Assembly: GCA_011800805.1 (NCBI GenBank) | Contig: MPNW01000140.1 | Location: forward strand, 117,138 to 181,137 | Length of the DNA: 64,000 nt | Direction: 5' to 3' | DNA from: Hirudo medicinalis | Lineage: Eukaryota > Annelida > Clitellata > Hirudinida > Hirudinidae | Part shown: piece by piece, positions 46,983-58,962 of the stretch | Position numbering within the stretch: position 1 is the first letter of the stretch | Layout: every line of letters starts with the position of its first letter | Made by a program: the position numbers and the translations under genes | The notes under the pieces: model-generated | What the model saw: the letters and a program-made list of their open reading frames with translations, nothing else | What the model was told of the DNA's origin: nothing | Database searches by the model: none

Positions 46983-49900
46983 ATGATAAACTCAAAAGAA
47001 ATGATTGCCTACAAAAAACGCATCGATTTCCTTGAAAACGAGTTAGCCGAAGCAAAGCTGAAAATTTTAGATTTGGAGCAGCAGCTAATTTCCTCGCTTG
47101 GATCAACATGCAAAGCATCACCATCGTATACCGACAGTTATTCTCAATATGACAGTTTTGACATCGTGCGAGAGACACCTGTGATTGGTGAGCGATACTT
47201 TCTGGTTGGTTATGTGCCTCAGGAAGTTTGTTACACTCAACTGTTTCGGATAGCAGTAATGTAATAAATATTGCAATGTTTCGTGCTATAAACATTAAAA
47301 CTGTTATAAAATAAACTATTACTTGCAGAAGTGCTAACAGCTGAAGCTTTGGCAGAAGTTGCAGAATCATCAATTGCTCAATCAAGCTATGTTTATGATC
47401 CAGATATGAAGATGTATTATGATAAACACTCAAAGTGTTACTATGATGCAGTAAATCATCTTTAAATATTTAATAACTGAATTCAATATTCATTTTACAA
47501 TTTTTATTTTTAACTTTGATTGCATTATTTAATCATTGAATAATATCAGGTTTCATAATAACATCATCTTTTAAATTATATTTGTGAGGACAAAAATCTG
47601 TTTGATGGCTTAAATTAAATTTAATGAATAAATTCATCATCTAAAATGCATGATTAACTCGTTGCAGGAGAGATCACTTTATTATGAGCCAAGCAGTGGT
47701 GTGTACTACAGCTACAATGAAGAATCACAAAACTATGAGTTTCATTCCCAAATCAACATGCAAGATTTCAATGTTATTTCTCACATCCTCAAAAATAAAA
47801 GCAGTCATTCTAACCTACCTGAACCAGTAATTAAAAAAGTAACTTTCATGTATTATCTCTTTTAATGTTTTCTTGAACACAGTTATTGGAAAGTATTTAA
47901 ATAATTTAGCTTAAGTTCCAGAAATCCAAATTAATTATTTATGAAACCTTGCTTTATTAAATAGTTCTTATTCAAATTTTATTGAGACATTTTGCAACTC
48001 GGTTCGCAAAAATCTTATCAGGTCATCAAACGGGGGAATAAAGTGAAGAAATTCGACGGCAGTTCGAGCAAATGTAACGATGAGGCTGGCCTTCAAAAGT
48101 CAGAAATTGAGGAAGGAGAAATTCTTTCAAATGATGATGATGATGATGACGACTTTAATGACGACGACGATGACCATGATTACAATGGCGATAAGGTATC
48201 GGATAATACCAGAAGCATCGCAGCAGATGAGATGGATTTGAGAAGCAGTTGAGTTCACTTTTACGAAGTTAAAAATCACATGCACGAGAATAATCTCATT
48301 CGATGCAACTTTTATTTTGCAAGTAAATAATTTTAATTTTGTGCAAGTTATTTAGTTATTCGTTTATTATAATTACGATTGCGATCGCAGTGCCGGAGAC
48401 GTACATGTCGTGCATCAGGGCCGTCGTGAAAAGTTCGAATTGTCTGCAAATCAATTCCCTCGTCGTCCTCACCTGCAAAGGCGCGTCGATCGGGAGAGAC
48501 GAGTCGCTCGAGCACGACGTCGTCATTTCGGACCTGAAGATCAGCAGGGTGAGATTTTTAATCTTTTTTAAGTTGTGGATATTAATTTCCATAAAGCCAT
48601 GATGATGGCCAACAATATGGTGAGTAATACTTGTATTAATTAGTTATACTAATCAAATAAAAATTGCTCACAGATGCACTGCAGCATCAAGTACGACGAA
48701 AGCCTCAGGGAATACTTCGTCACCGACGAAGGAAGCGTTTCTGGAACTTTTGTTAACGACAAACGAATCGGGGAGGTGAATTGAACGACGATGCATTATA
48801 ATTTATTCCTTTAAATCACTTTATTCGGACGCTTCAGGCTATTATTAGACACTTACAAGTAAACATTAATGGTGTGAATATATCATGAACCACCTCTGAT
48901 GTCTTTCAGAACAAGGAGGTCGGTGCATCTCATCGCCTTCAACATCTCGACCTTTTAAGGATAGGCGACTCCACGACCTTTGAACTTCACATCCATCCTC
49001 GTTCCGACACGTGTCGTGGATGCGAACCCTGGAATCTCAAAGTGCTTTGCGACGACGATCGAAATGAATCAACCAGTTGGTTCTGAAACTTGATTCTTTG
49101 ATTCTTTTGTTATGCACGCATCAAATGCATGAGAGATTATGAGAACTTGTAATGTTATTAAACTAATTAAGTAATTTGATTTACACGATGAACATTCACA
49201 TGATTAAAGGACTTTTTATCAAGAGTATCGTTAAATACATTTGGCTGAATGAATAACATAAAATATAAGTGTTTTCAAATTTGGATGTTCCATTTTATGT
49301 AGAACGTCATAGCTATTGCCCTAAAAGCACCACTGATATCAAATTATTTGTTAGGAATATGCAGATGAGTTGGTCATTTAAATTCACTTTTCTCCAGAAC
49401 AAATGAGCACAGATCAACAGAGGAGGTTTCAGCTAAAAATGATTAAAAAGAAATATGGACTTAAGGTTTGATGATGATCCTAAGAACGTTATTAGACATT
49501 TTCAGGTCTAATTAACATCTGTTACATAACTTATGTAATTATGTATAATTTACATTCGATAATACATCTTAGTGATTGTTAAGTATAATTTCAGCAAGTA
49601 TAAATAATATTGATTTATAATTCTAAATTAAACGGCTTATTTAGAACATGAACTACGAAAAGCAGCCAAAACTGTCTGCAAGTTATCGGGACAGGGCAAA
49701 GAAAAGACGAGCCAAAGTGGGGAGCGACTGTTCGTTCATCATCGCACAACCTGCATCCATTGACAGGTTAGAGTCATCAATTTATTTACTATTTAGTCTT
49801 TGTTAACCTATTTATTTTCAGAGCTCTACCTGAGTCTAACATTGGGCACAAAATGCTGAAGAAAATGGGATGGAAAAGTGGTCAGTCTTTGGGGAGAAGC

Positions 49901-50200
49901 CAAACAGGCCTCTTAGAACCCGTGAGATCCTAATTTTCAGATGTTTTCTCCCCATTCATATTTTTCTTTTAAGATTTATTTAAAGTGCATTAAAACCTAA
50001 AATTTATTTTTTGTAATCTGTAGATCACAGCCGAAATTCGGGTGGATGAAAAGGCTGGCATGGGCACATCAACTCGCGTGAATTTGGATGACGTCGGGAA
50101 AATATCGAAATTGAAGGCACTGATGATAACAAAGAATCGTTATGAAAACTCAATTCCTGTGGCTGATGAATGTCTTTCATGCACTGATTGTGATTCCTAG
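46983..50200 (+). CDS. AGGF1: Angiogenic factor with G-patch and FHA domains 1 homologue
   Basis: Nuclear protein linked to RNA processing; the vertebrate protein is also reported as an angiogenic factor. Eleven exons: 46983-47187, 47329-47450, 47668-47826, 48022-48247, 48391-48548, 48674-48775, 48910-49075, 49398-49465, 49645-49766, 49822-49921, 50024-50200; phases agree, 534 residues (human about 714). Order: N-terminal coiled coil (residues 5-35); OCRE aromatic repeat (YVYDPDMKMYYD, SLYYEPSSGVYYSY); an acidic run with seven aspartates; FHA domain about 245-350 (GASIGRDESLEHDV, SGTFVNDKRIG) followed by HPRSDTCRGCEPW; then G-patch (NIGHKMLKKMGWKSGQSLG). The domain order is exactly that of AGGF1. 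The shorter length comes from spacer regions. Confidence 0.95.
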
Positions 50201-53149
50201 ATTTGTAATTAGGAAATAATTGCCAATAGTATGGATAACATCATTTAATGCTATTTCGTTGATTTGAAGGGATGATTAATGCACCTAACAAATTTGATGT
50301 CCTTGTAATCCCTTGGGTCAAGGGATACCATTTCAGAATTAAAGGTAAAAAAACGTGCAGTAATTTCCACACTACCCAATATTTATCTTAGAAAGGGTAA
50401 GAGCGTTTAATATAGTGGATATATCTGACACATTTCGACCAGGTGTATAATAGCTCGTTACCCTGTCTCTGCAAGAATAGGGTCTAAAGAAGTGAGTCAA
50501 TATGGTTCTTGAGTTAATGGATCCCTTTCGCATTTATTAATACTTTTTGGGTTCATCTGATCTGATGTGTCTTCTTTCGGAGATGAAGTATTTGATAAAG
50601 AGAACCAACCTGTGGAATTTACTTTTTAAACTTTCAACCATGGCTAAGCCCTTTCCGTGATTTTTAAAATCTAAGATAAAAAAAATCATTTTATATAAAA
50701 AATTTATTTTATTTCAATAATTTACGACTTAGGACGAAAATATTAGTAGCTGTGGTAAAGCTACTAGAATTGTCGTTGACGATACATTGTTGGTAGTCTT
50801 GTAACTTCTCAAAAATCGTTATCATTAAATAGGTAATGGTGGGTAAAATGTTGATGTTGGGCGAGCAATCTCAAATTTTGTAGATTCTACATATTGGGCA
50901 GACAATGATTTACATTCAAATGTTAGAATGATTCTATTCATTTCGGCTATATGACCATCCACACCAGCTGGCAATGAAAAGTTTGACAGACTGAATGGTC
51001 TATCCCTTATGTACATGCATCAAGATATTGAAATACAGAGGTCGTCATGTCATATAGAGCGCCGCATTTCTTCGCATAACTTTCCTGTGAATTTTATAAC
51101 CTCAAATTTGGTGTTATAATTTATGCTTTAACAGGAAATGCAAATTGTTCGTCATGTCTTTAAGATCGGTTTCACGTATTTGCATAATTAATATCAATGC
51201 CGCTAAAAAGCTCAAGAAAGAGGATATACATCCGGCGAAACATATGATTGATTATGGGGACTTTGACTCTGACTGGAAGTCAGTAATTATTCTAGACGAA
51301 ACAAAGTTTAACATCTATGATCCTGATGGGTGCCACTATTACTGGAATGGAGAGGTTTATTGCAGTAGAAATTTCGGAGGTTCCGTTATGGTATGGAGAG
51401 CATTTTTAGCATGCGGTCAAACAGAATTAACTTTTCTGAGAGGAAAACAGGCTTCCAAGGATTAAATCAAAACCATCTTCAGTATACTCCCTTTGCTATG
51501 ATTCACCATGAAAATGACTTTGATTTCCATCAAGATACACCTCATAGGAGGCGATGGCATTTTTTTCTGAGCGTCATGGAATGGGCTGTCGAAAGAGGCG
51601 ATATGTCCTAATCATCTAGGTATGCAATAGACGTTAATAAACAATTAAAGAGGCGATAATTGAGGCCTGGAAAATCTTGCGAAAAGAATACCTGGAACGA
51701 TTAATGTCATCAACGAAGTCAATATGTATTGATGTAATAGAAAAGAAGGGACAGAGACGTTTATTTGAATTAATAACATGATTTTGAACCCTTAATACAT
51801 TTACAGGAAACTTAAAGATATGACGAATGCGAAAAACGCATATTTGCGATTTTAACGCATATTTCTGGAATGTATCATCATATCATACAGAAATTTCCGA
51901 ATCTGAAACTCTATAAAATAACATATCGAAATTTGGTTTTGAAAAAATAGTTCAATCAAAAGTTATCGTAAAAAAATCAGAGCGCCTTTAAAGATATGCC
52001 GATCAGTTTACTAGTAGAGACAATAGTTGATAATTTTGGTAGATTAGGTCGTGTTGCATTTTTATAAAACTGTAACTTTGAATATAAAAGACCTTAAACC
52101 ATTTTATAATTAATAAGCAAACTGGCTATAAAATATCCGCCGGCTTATATTTGCATCAGCAAGCGATTTATGAATTCAGGCCCCTCCCTCGTCAAAGTAT
52201 TCTAGATCGCCCCCTGCACAAGTTTAAATAATTCAATGCAAAAAATAAAACAAGATACACTAATTTCTTAGTAAATAAAGCTAGGAGGTCCTAAACATTT
52301 GTGACTAGAACGATTTTCATGTACTAGGATCTTAATTACCGCTGTGTTTCATTAATCGAGTTTCTCCTTTACGCATTTCCTGTAAATTACCCCATTGATA
52401 CTTTGAGGGGTGCAAAGTAAATATACAGCACTAATTGTCCTCAAATGCGTCATTGACATTAATTGTTCGAGGATCTATTATTCGGCGACTTTTCTGGCGC
52501 TATATAATGTTGTATTTGGCTTAGAGATTGTATAAAACGCTTATTACCTTTGTGGTACTTGGGCAAGAGACTTTAATCAAATATACTAAACTAAAATGGT
52601 GTTCGGGAAGACCTGTAATCTTGCCGTCATGGATGCTTTGATGTAATTTTAATATTACACGCCGTGAAGGTACAATAAAGAAGAAGGTGAAGGTACGTTA
52701 AATTGTTGTTCCCGTTTTCTCGTCCACAAGAAAAATTATGAATTGATGCATCCGTGTCAACAAGCTTGTTTTAGGCAAATTGGCTGGCTTATGTTATTGT
52801 AATGCAATCGAGATAAGACGAAAATATATTTCACATAATTGCCTAAACGATGTTTTGTTGTTTTATTTTTCGCTTGAAAGCTTCTATAAAGTATTTAGAA
52901 TTTGCTAGAGACTTCTGTTGACATAGTAGTCGTCCGAGAATTAATACCTGGTTGATATCCGCCTTCGTCGATTTTTGAGTTCGTTATTATACGCATTTAA
53001 GGTAACTAATATAACATGTTTTTGTCGCGTATCTGAGGAATTTAGTTATTCTAATTTCGTTTTAAAGCTAGTGAGTTTATTTAGTTAACTTTAATCCAAT
53101 AATGCCATGTTGCTTTTGAAAAGGACTGGAATTGCTTTTCTCGTGTCAA
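50201..53149. other. Intergenic region with transposon remnant
   Basis: No gene besides the Tc1/mariner remnant at 51145-51790. No protein-kinase or SH3 coding sequence was seen here, which matters for the Ack-like gene that follows. The right end (about 52900-53149) should hold the promoter and 5' untranslated region of that gene; a short upstream ATG (53107) opens an out-of-frame reading frame across its start. Confidence 0.45.
51145..51790 (+). mobile_element. Tc1/mariner transposase remnant
   Basis: A decayed C-terminal part of a Tc1-type transposase. The clearest block reads SVIILDETKFNIYDPDG, with the second catalytic aspartate in DETKF, followed by HYYWNGEVY and FGGSVMVWRAF. After stops and a frame change, the usual C-terminal segment appears near 51660-51775 (IIEAWKILRKEYLERLMSS). 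The N-terminal DNA-binding region and terminal repeats were not recognised. Inactive. Confidence 0.85.
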
Positions 53150-54689
53150 ATGGAAAAACACATGTTTCAAAATAGTAGAACAGAGATGTCACAGCCATTG
53201 ATTGTGCCTGACAATAGTTCAAAAGAGGATCCACTTTCAAATCTTTCAAGATCTCTGGACAAAGAAAATGAATGTGAGTTCCATGATGTCATTCATTCTG
53301 ATGGAACATTCAGTGGGATTTAATCTTTGCAATTTTTTTTGTACAGATATTTTTTGTTTGGTTAATTTATGTAATTGTATGGAAGATGAAGTTTTAGTAC
53401 CTGAGGTTAAATTCCCAAAGTGAAATTATTAAAAATAACTTAATCTGCAAATGTAAACTCCTAGAAAAACAAGTATTTACTTGGTTTCCCTGCAACATTG
53501 TAAAGCTCTTTTCTAATGCAAGATCACTGTTCATATTTTTTTATTAAGTGAATATCTGAAGATATTGCAATAATAAGTATAATTCTATGACAGCAAGGTT
53601 TTATAAGAATGGTCAGGTAATTCTTGTCAGTGTGGTGAATATTCTTCTTAAGAGTCTTGTTCCTCTTGGTTGAATAAAGCAAATTATTGAAAAACCATAA
53701 TTCTTATAGTAGTTTCATTCTTAGGTTGCTTGCCACACTACATAACTGATCAGACTATGCCGACCTGTTATCCATATGCCAGTGAACGACTGAAAGTCAC
53801 CATTGCCAATGCTGACAGAACTGCTTGTTCTTCGAGCTGTGAAAACCTCAGAGTTTCCAACAGAGAGAAGGACTCGATGTTTGACATCAAACTCTCCAAA
53901 GCCAACTCGGACAACCCCGTCTTCGGCTCCCAGAGTTCCAACTGCATGCCTCCCATCCCGCCCCGAGATTACCTCTGGCATGCCCCTTCCAAAACACCAA
54001 AAACAATCGAGATTCATCCAGTGCTTCAAGATGGAGAGAAGCTCAGCAACACCCACTACTGGCTTCTTCCAGGAAAGCAGCAGTACATGAAGGATGCGAA
54101 TTGTGAGGCTAAGGAAGGGAAAAAGAAAGCAGAGAATTATGAAAACTTTAAGGAGGCTGTGGCCTGTGAGAAAGCCAACAGGAATTCCGACCAATCAAAA
54201 AACTCTGTTGGGAATGTAAAGAATAAACTCCACTCGAAAGATTTAAAAATTGGAAGGTTGTTGTGTGACGGGAGGACGGCGGTCGACGATGACGAGCCAC
54301 TTTTGGATGCAGGGTGTGACAATGCGATCGAAGGTGCCTACGACAACATGACGATCCAGGCAATGCTCGATCCAGAGATTAAATTCAACAGCCACCTCTC
54401 TTTGCCCGGAAGTGACGAGCTCTTTGACGAGAAATGTGCCTCCTTGGGGGAGGCGAAGGACATGATCGAAGTCGTTCACTCGGCAGTGGAAGGGGTGTCC
54501 CTGGAAGAGTGCCAAACCGCACTTTCTTTGCTCCACTGGAATGCCAACGCTGCCGTAAAGTACCTGAAAGTCGAGAGCCTTTTCAGGTTGGCCTTGGCCT
54601 CCAGAAGTCGTTGCAAGCAGGTCCTCGAACTGAACCACTGGGACTTGAACAAGGCAGCTTCTGACTTGTTGGACCTGTCGGCCATCTGA
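53150..54689 (+). CDS. Kinase-less Ack/Mig-6-like protein with UBA domain
   Basis: Two exons, 53150-53312 and 53725-54689, join in phase (TTCA|GTGGG to TTCTTAG|GT) for 375 residues. The C-terminus matches the UBA region of the tyrosine kinase Ack (TNK2): MIEVVHSAVEGVSLEECQTA, NAAVKYLKVESLFRLAL, VLELNHWDLNKAASDLLD. The middle holds a proline motif (PPIPPRDYLWH) and THYWLLPG, resembling the segment shared by Ack and the EGFR inhibitor Mig-6 (ERRFI1). MLDPEIKFNSHLSLPG is also Ack-like. No SAM, kinase, SH3 or CRIB domain is encoded, and none is visible in the 2.9 kb upstream. A likely role, by family inference, is an adaptor in receptor tyrosine kinase turnover. It could instead be the 3' end of a longer gene with distant 5' exons. 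Confidence 0.85.
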
Positions 54690-57600
54690 ATAACGATTTC
54701 CGTAACTCTATCCTCGAAAGCGCACTGTGGTAATTTTTCGCTCGAACCGAGCGGTATCTGTGCCACTTGACGTTTCTCTTGCAGCGATGCTTCTTTTGAT
54801 GCCAATTTGGACTTTTGTTTTACAACTGATATTTCCTCGTTTATCCACATTTATTTGTTGAGATAACTCATTAATTCCAGCTTTTTTTTTTCTTTAATTT
54901 TGATTTCTTTGGCAAACAAATTTAATTTGATTTAAAAGCCTTCAATTTTGGCCATTACTTTGTTGATCATCTGTTATTTTGTTCGAGTGCTTCCTCGTTC
55001 TTAAATGATTCTCATCTGTGGTTTTATGATTTTCGCTTTCATCTTACAGCAGAATAAACTTGTATATGCATCAGGACACTATTGTGCATACATTACAACT
55101 GGTATTTATTATTTCTGTTGTGGCCTGCTTGCTCCTTTCAAAGCTCTGAGCAGGCATGCAGTCTTGGCATGCGATTGGCACGTTGAATGAAATTATTTTT
55201 GTAAATTATATTTGTAGCAATAATCAGTCGACTTTGTGCTTTAAGGATGAACATAATCAATCCTACTTGATGCTCCTTGTGATTTTTGTCTACAATTTCC
55301 TCCTCAATCTCTTTTAATAAGGCTGCCAGTGGTGATGATGGTGATGATATCTTTATTTTGTTTTTTGCTTCGATGTTATTTATATCGGACCTGTCTTCTG
55401 TCCGTGAATTTCTCTCTCAAATTGTTTCCATGAAGCCAGTTGATAAAACATGGTCTGATACCAATGACGTTGTGTTTCTTCAGCCCATCAATTACAAATA
55501 GCTTGTGCTATCCGTTACCATAACTTTTTTAACGTAGGCATCTTAAATGTAATTTCTTAGGAGGATTTCTTCTGGCTTTGGATATTTTTAGGAGAAAGGG
55601 GAATGCCTTGTTGTGAGCCAACTAATTTCAGTCGATGATTGATAAGAAGAGAATGAGGGCTTTCTTCAGTGCAACCAAGTACTATTCATGTAGCTCAGAG
55701 ACTCAGTCATCGCACGAGTGTGGTCTCATAAGCACTCTCTCGGAAGTTGTTGACGCATTTAACGACGAGGAGGTCCTTCTGAATTACGATTAATGTATTG
55801 ATTGTCAGTCATCACCAGCGAGTGATTCAGCTCTGAGGCTGAGGTTCCTGGTTCTTGAAAAGCCTGGTTTGAGAAAGTTCGATGCTGATCTAGTTTAGGT
55901 AAGGTTCCACAATTTGCTAATTGTCGCGAATTAATGCTAAAACATTGATCAATTGCTGTCAAATGCGCGAGAGACCCGTCAGAGAAAATAAAAGCAATCA
56001 CATCAGTAACAGATCGTCTGCTTTTAGCAACGCTTGACCCACTTTTTTTAAAGCAGTTAATAGCAAGATATCAATGGGTGGAAGCTTAGACGAATACCTT
56101 TTAAAAGGTTATTTTTCACGATATGCTGGCGAGTTTCGTATCCCGTCCTACAACATCAGCAAGTTTTTATTTGGCGTTATTTAATTATAACAACGATGAT
56201 ATAATTGTTGCCATTATTGTCACCTTCAGAAGTTCTGCCAACAATTACATGCAAAAGAATCGCAAGCGTTGTTTTTTACCTAATTTCGTTTCGCCCTCTT
56301 TGTTAAATTGTTGATGTCTTTCAGACCATTTCATTAGCATTCCTTCTTAATGCAAACGAACTAAAACTGAAATTAAACTTTTGTGAATTAATTTTGTCGT
56401 GGCAAAAGATTGCAGGAAGTTGAAACGCAACTGAGCTTATTTTGATTGACACATTCAAAGCACAAGAATTACCTTCAGCTGATCACATCATATGACTCAC
56501 CAATAACCTGATGACGTCATCGACGAAGCTCTGATGAGATCCGATTGCTTAGATCATCTTCACACTACTTTCTACTCAATGTATAATTTAATTACGTTAA
56601 TATTGCAATAATGATTCTATATTATTTAACCGATAATATTTTATTATTAACAATAGTTAAGTTTTATTAATAACTCGTTACTTACAAGTTTACTTAATGA
56701 ATGTCAAATAATCATTTCTACGACTTCTAAATAATAGTTTTTAGACTTTTATTTTATCATAATGTTGTCTTTCGTGCATAATAAACTTGAATTATAAAAT
56801 TCTCAACAAATTAGTGAATTAAAATCTAAACAGATAAAAATGCTTTCAAAATGAATTTCAAAGAATTCTATATTAATATCCTGACAATAAAACACGACTT
56901 ACGAGAATTTTTTAGATAAAATATTAAAGATAATCTTAAATAATTAAAAATTAAAAAAAATGTTTCATGTTAAGAGAGTCTGGGGTTTGTCGACAGTTAC
57001 ATAAACGAGTTATTAAGAAGCGTCTGTCATTAATCTTTTGAAGTGAACGCTGGACACAAAAAAAACATTTAATGCACGAATTTAATTTATTGTTCATCAA
57101 AATATTAAAGAAAAAATATATAAACAACTTTTGCCGTAAAATTAAAATTGTTATAGGTTAAATTAATTTTTACAGAAAAGCACCAAGTATGACTGTGAAC
57201 ATCGTCATCATTTGCAAAACCGTGCAATGTATTTGTTAACAACTTCCTAATCTAAAAAGCACTTGTCAAAATCTATAGGCCAGCAATGTAGTTTTCCTAA
57301 AAATTATTTTTTGAAAAACTGGGTTTTCCGTATTCCTCGCCGAATTTAAGAACAATGATAAGAAATATAAGCTTACTAGATTTTTTAAACCGGCTTCGCC
57401 AGTCAAACTACATGTATAAATTCACATAGCTACTTACCCTCAGAGAACTGGGTTTTTAGAACGGTGCTCCCTCAACGGTACCCGAACCCGCTGTCATCGC
57501 GAGAGGCGAAGTCTCGAACATTAGACAACGCTTTCAGTAGCTCTCGAGTTGAAAGCTCGTATGCGATTTAAGAAAAGGTGAAAGTTGAAAATAACAGTTG

Positions 57601-58962
57601 ATCCAAGAATGGCATAGAGAATGTGTGCAAATTTCAAGTCGCTTCATTTCACCGTTTGGGAGGAGTTCTTGGGGCAGACAGAAACACGCACTTTCCGTTC
57701 TATATTATACATAGATATGTAGATAGTAGAACGATGACCATTTGCTTGACCGATTCACAATGATCCACAGAGTTGCTTGTTGTTGAAACAACTCTAGTGA
57801 AACCTTTTGACCCGCAGTCAACCGGGAATTATTGGGTTGAATTAGGTGTTTAATTAAGTACATACATTTAAATTTCGTTGCATGAACGCATAACTCACGT
57901 TATCATCATGTTATCATTTGGTGGAATAAAGCGTTCTGGTGCGAGAGACGTAAAGCTTTGCACAACACCCGCTCAACCGATTTAGGTAAACTATGCAATT
58001 CAATAGTTTTGAGAAAAATGAGCGAAATGTTACGATATTAAGGCCCTGGAAGGGTCTACCTCCAAACAATTGTCCATGGCTTCAAAATTGTCCTCAGGTT
58101 GGACAGGTTTAGCATCTCATTTGAGCATCCCACCTTACAGTCGACGCCCGAATGATAAATCGCCACCTAGATCAGCAACTAAGATTTTTCTGCATTGTGA
58201 CGCCCGGCGAACCTAATCGATAACATAATGAAAACATTTGCTTAAAGCACTTGCGTGTCTCATCGATCAACATTGATCACCTCGACAATATTTATTGACC
58301 CTTTTATGAGGCAATTAGAATTGCGAAAATCAAATTTTAAGATATATTTAAATAGCATTTCCATATCTGTACACGACATATTGACAGAATTAATAAAACC
58401 AAGATAGCCATGTGCTTAAAAGTTTTCGACATTATCGCATTTTAACATCTACCATAATTATTTACAATGGCTAACAAATCAAAGTGAATGCAAAATCATG
58501 AAAACAAGTTCTTTGCTTAAGAACTGGTTAATAATTTATAGGATATGCCCCTTCTAAAGTAAATTGCTTTTAATTTGGTTAATTAATATGCTGCAGTGAT
58601 TGAGCGATGACATTTAGTGGCCAACTCCCACTAATAAAAATATCTACTTCATTAAAAACTTAAATCAATCTTGCAAATAAATTATGAGACCTCAATCAAT
58701 AAACTCTCTTGAAATTGGCCAAAAGCTGAATGCAGCATTTCAACATGATCATTATCATAGCCGAAACTTGAAAATCCATGGTTTGAAAGAACAAATATTC
58801 ATAAATAAGTTTTTAAAATCATAAAATCAATGACAAACATTTATGAATTTTCACTCAACCTAGACAAATAAATCACATGTGGTAGCAGACACTCTCAGAT
58901 TAAGATGTTTGCAAATAAGTATCTGCTTTTTATCTAGTATTTCGAAAGAAAAATCTGAGATT
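54690..58962. other. Intergenic region
   Basis: Begins with the 3' untranslated region of the Ack-like gene. Small open frames at 55005-55190, 55286-55501 and 55759-56001 show no motif or splice support. The rest is AT-rich, with one repeat-like stretch at 57370-57730. Sequence directly left of 58963 is the 3' flank of the glycosyltransferase gene. Confidence 0.45.
57370..57730. repeat. Possible retroelement 3' tail
   Basis: More GC-rich than its surroundings. It contains CAAATTTCAAGTCGCTTCA, CCGTTTGGGAGGAG, GGGGCAGACAGAAACACGCA and ends TATTATACATAGATATGTAGATAG. This type of tail (contact motif, CAGACAGA, then TATA/GATA units) is common at the 3' ends of non-LTR retrotransposons in invertebrates. 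No coding part remains and no target duplication was found. Confidence 0.35.
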
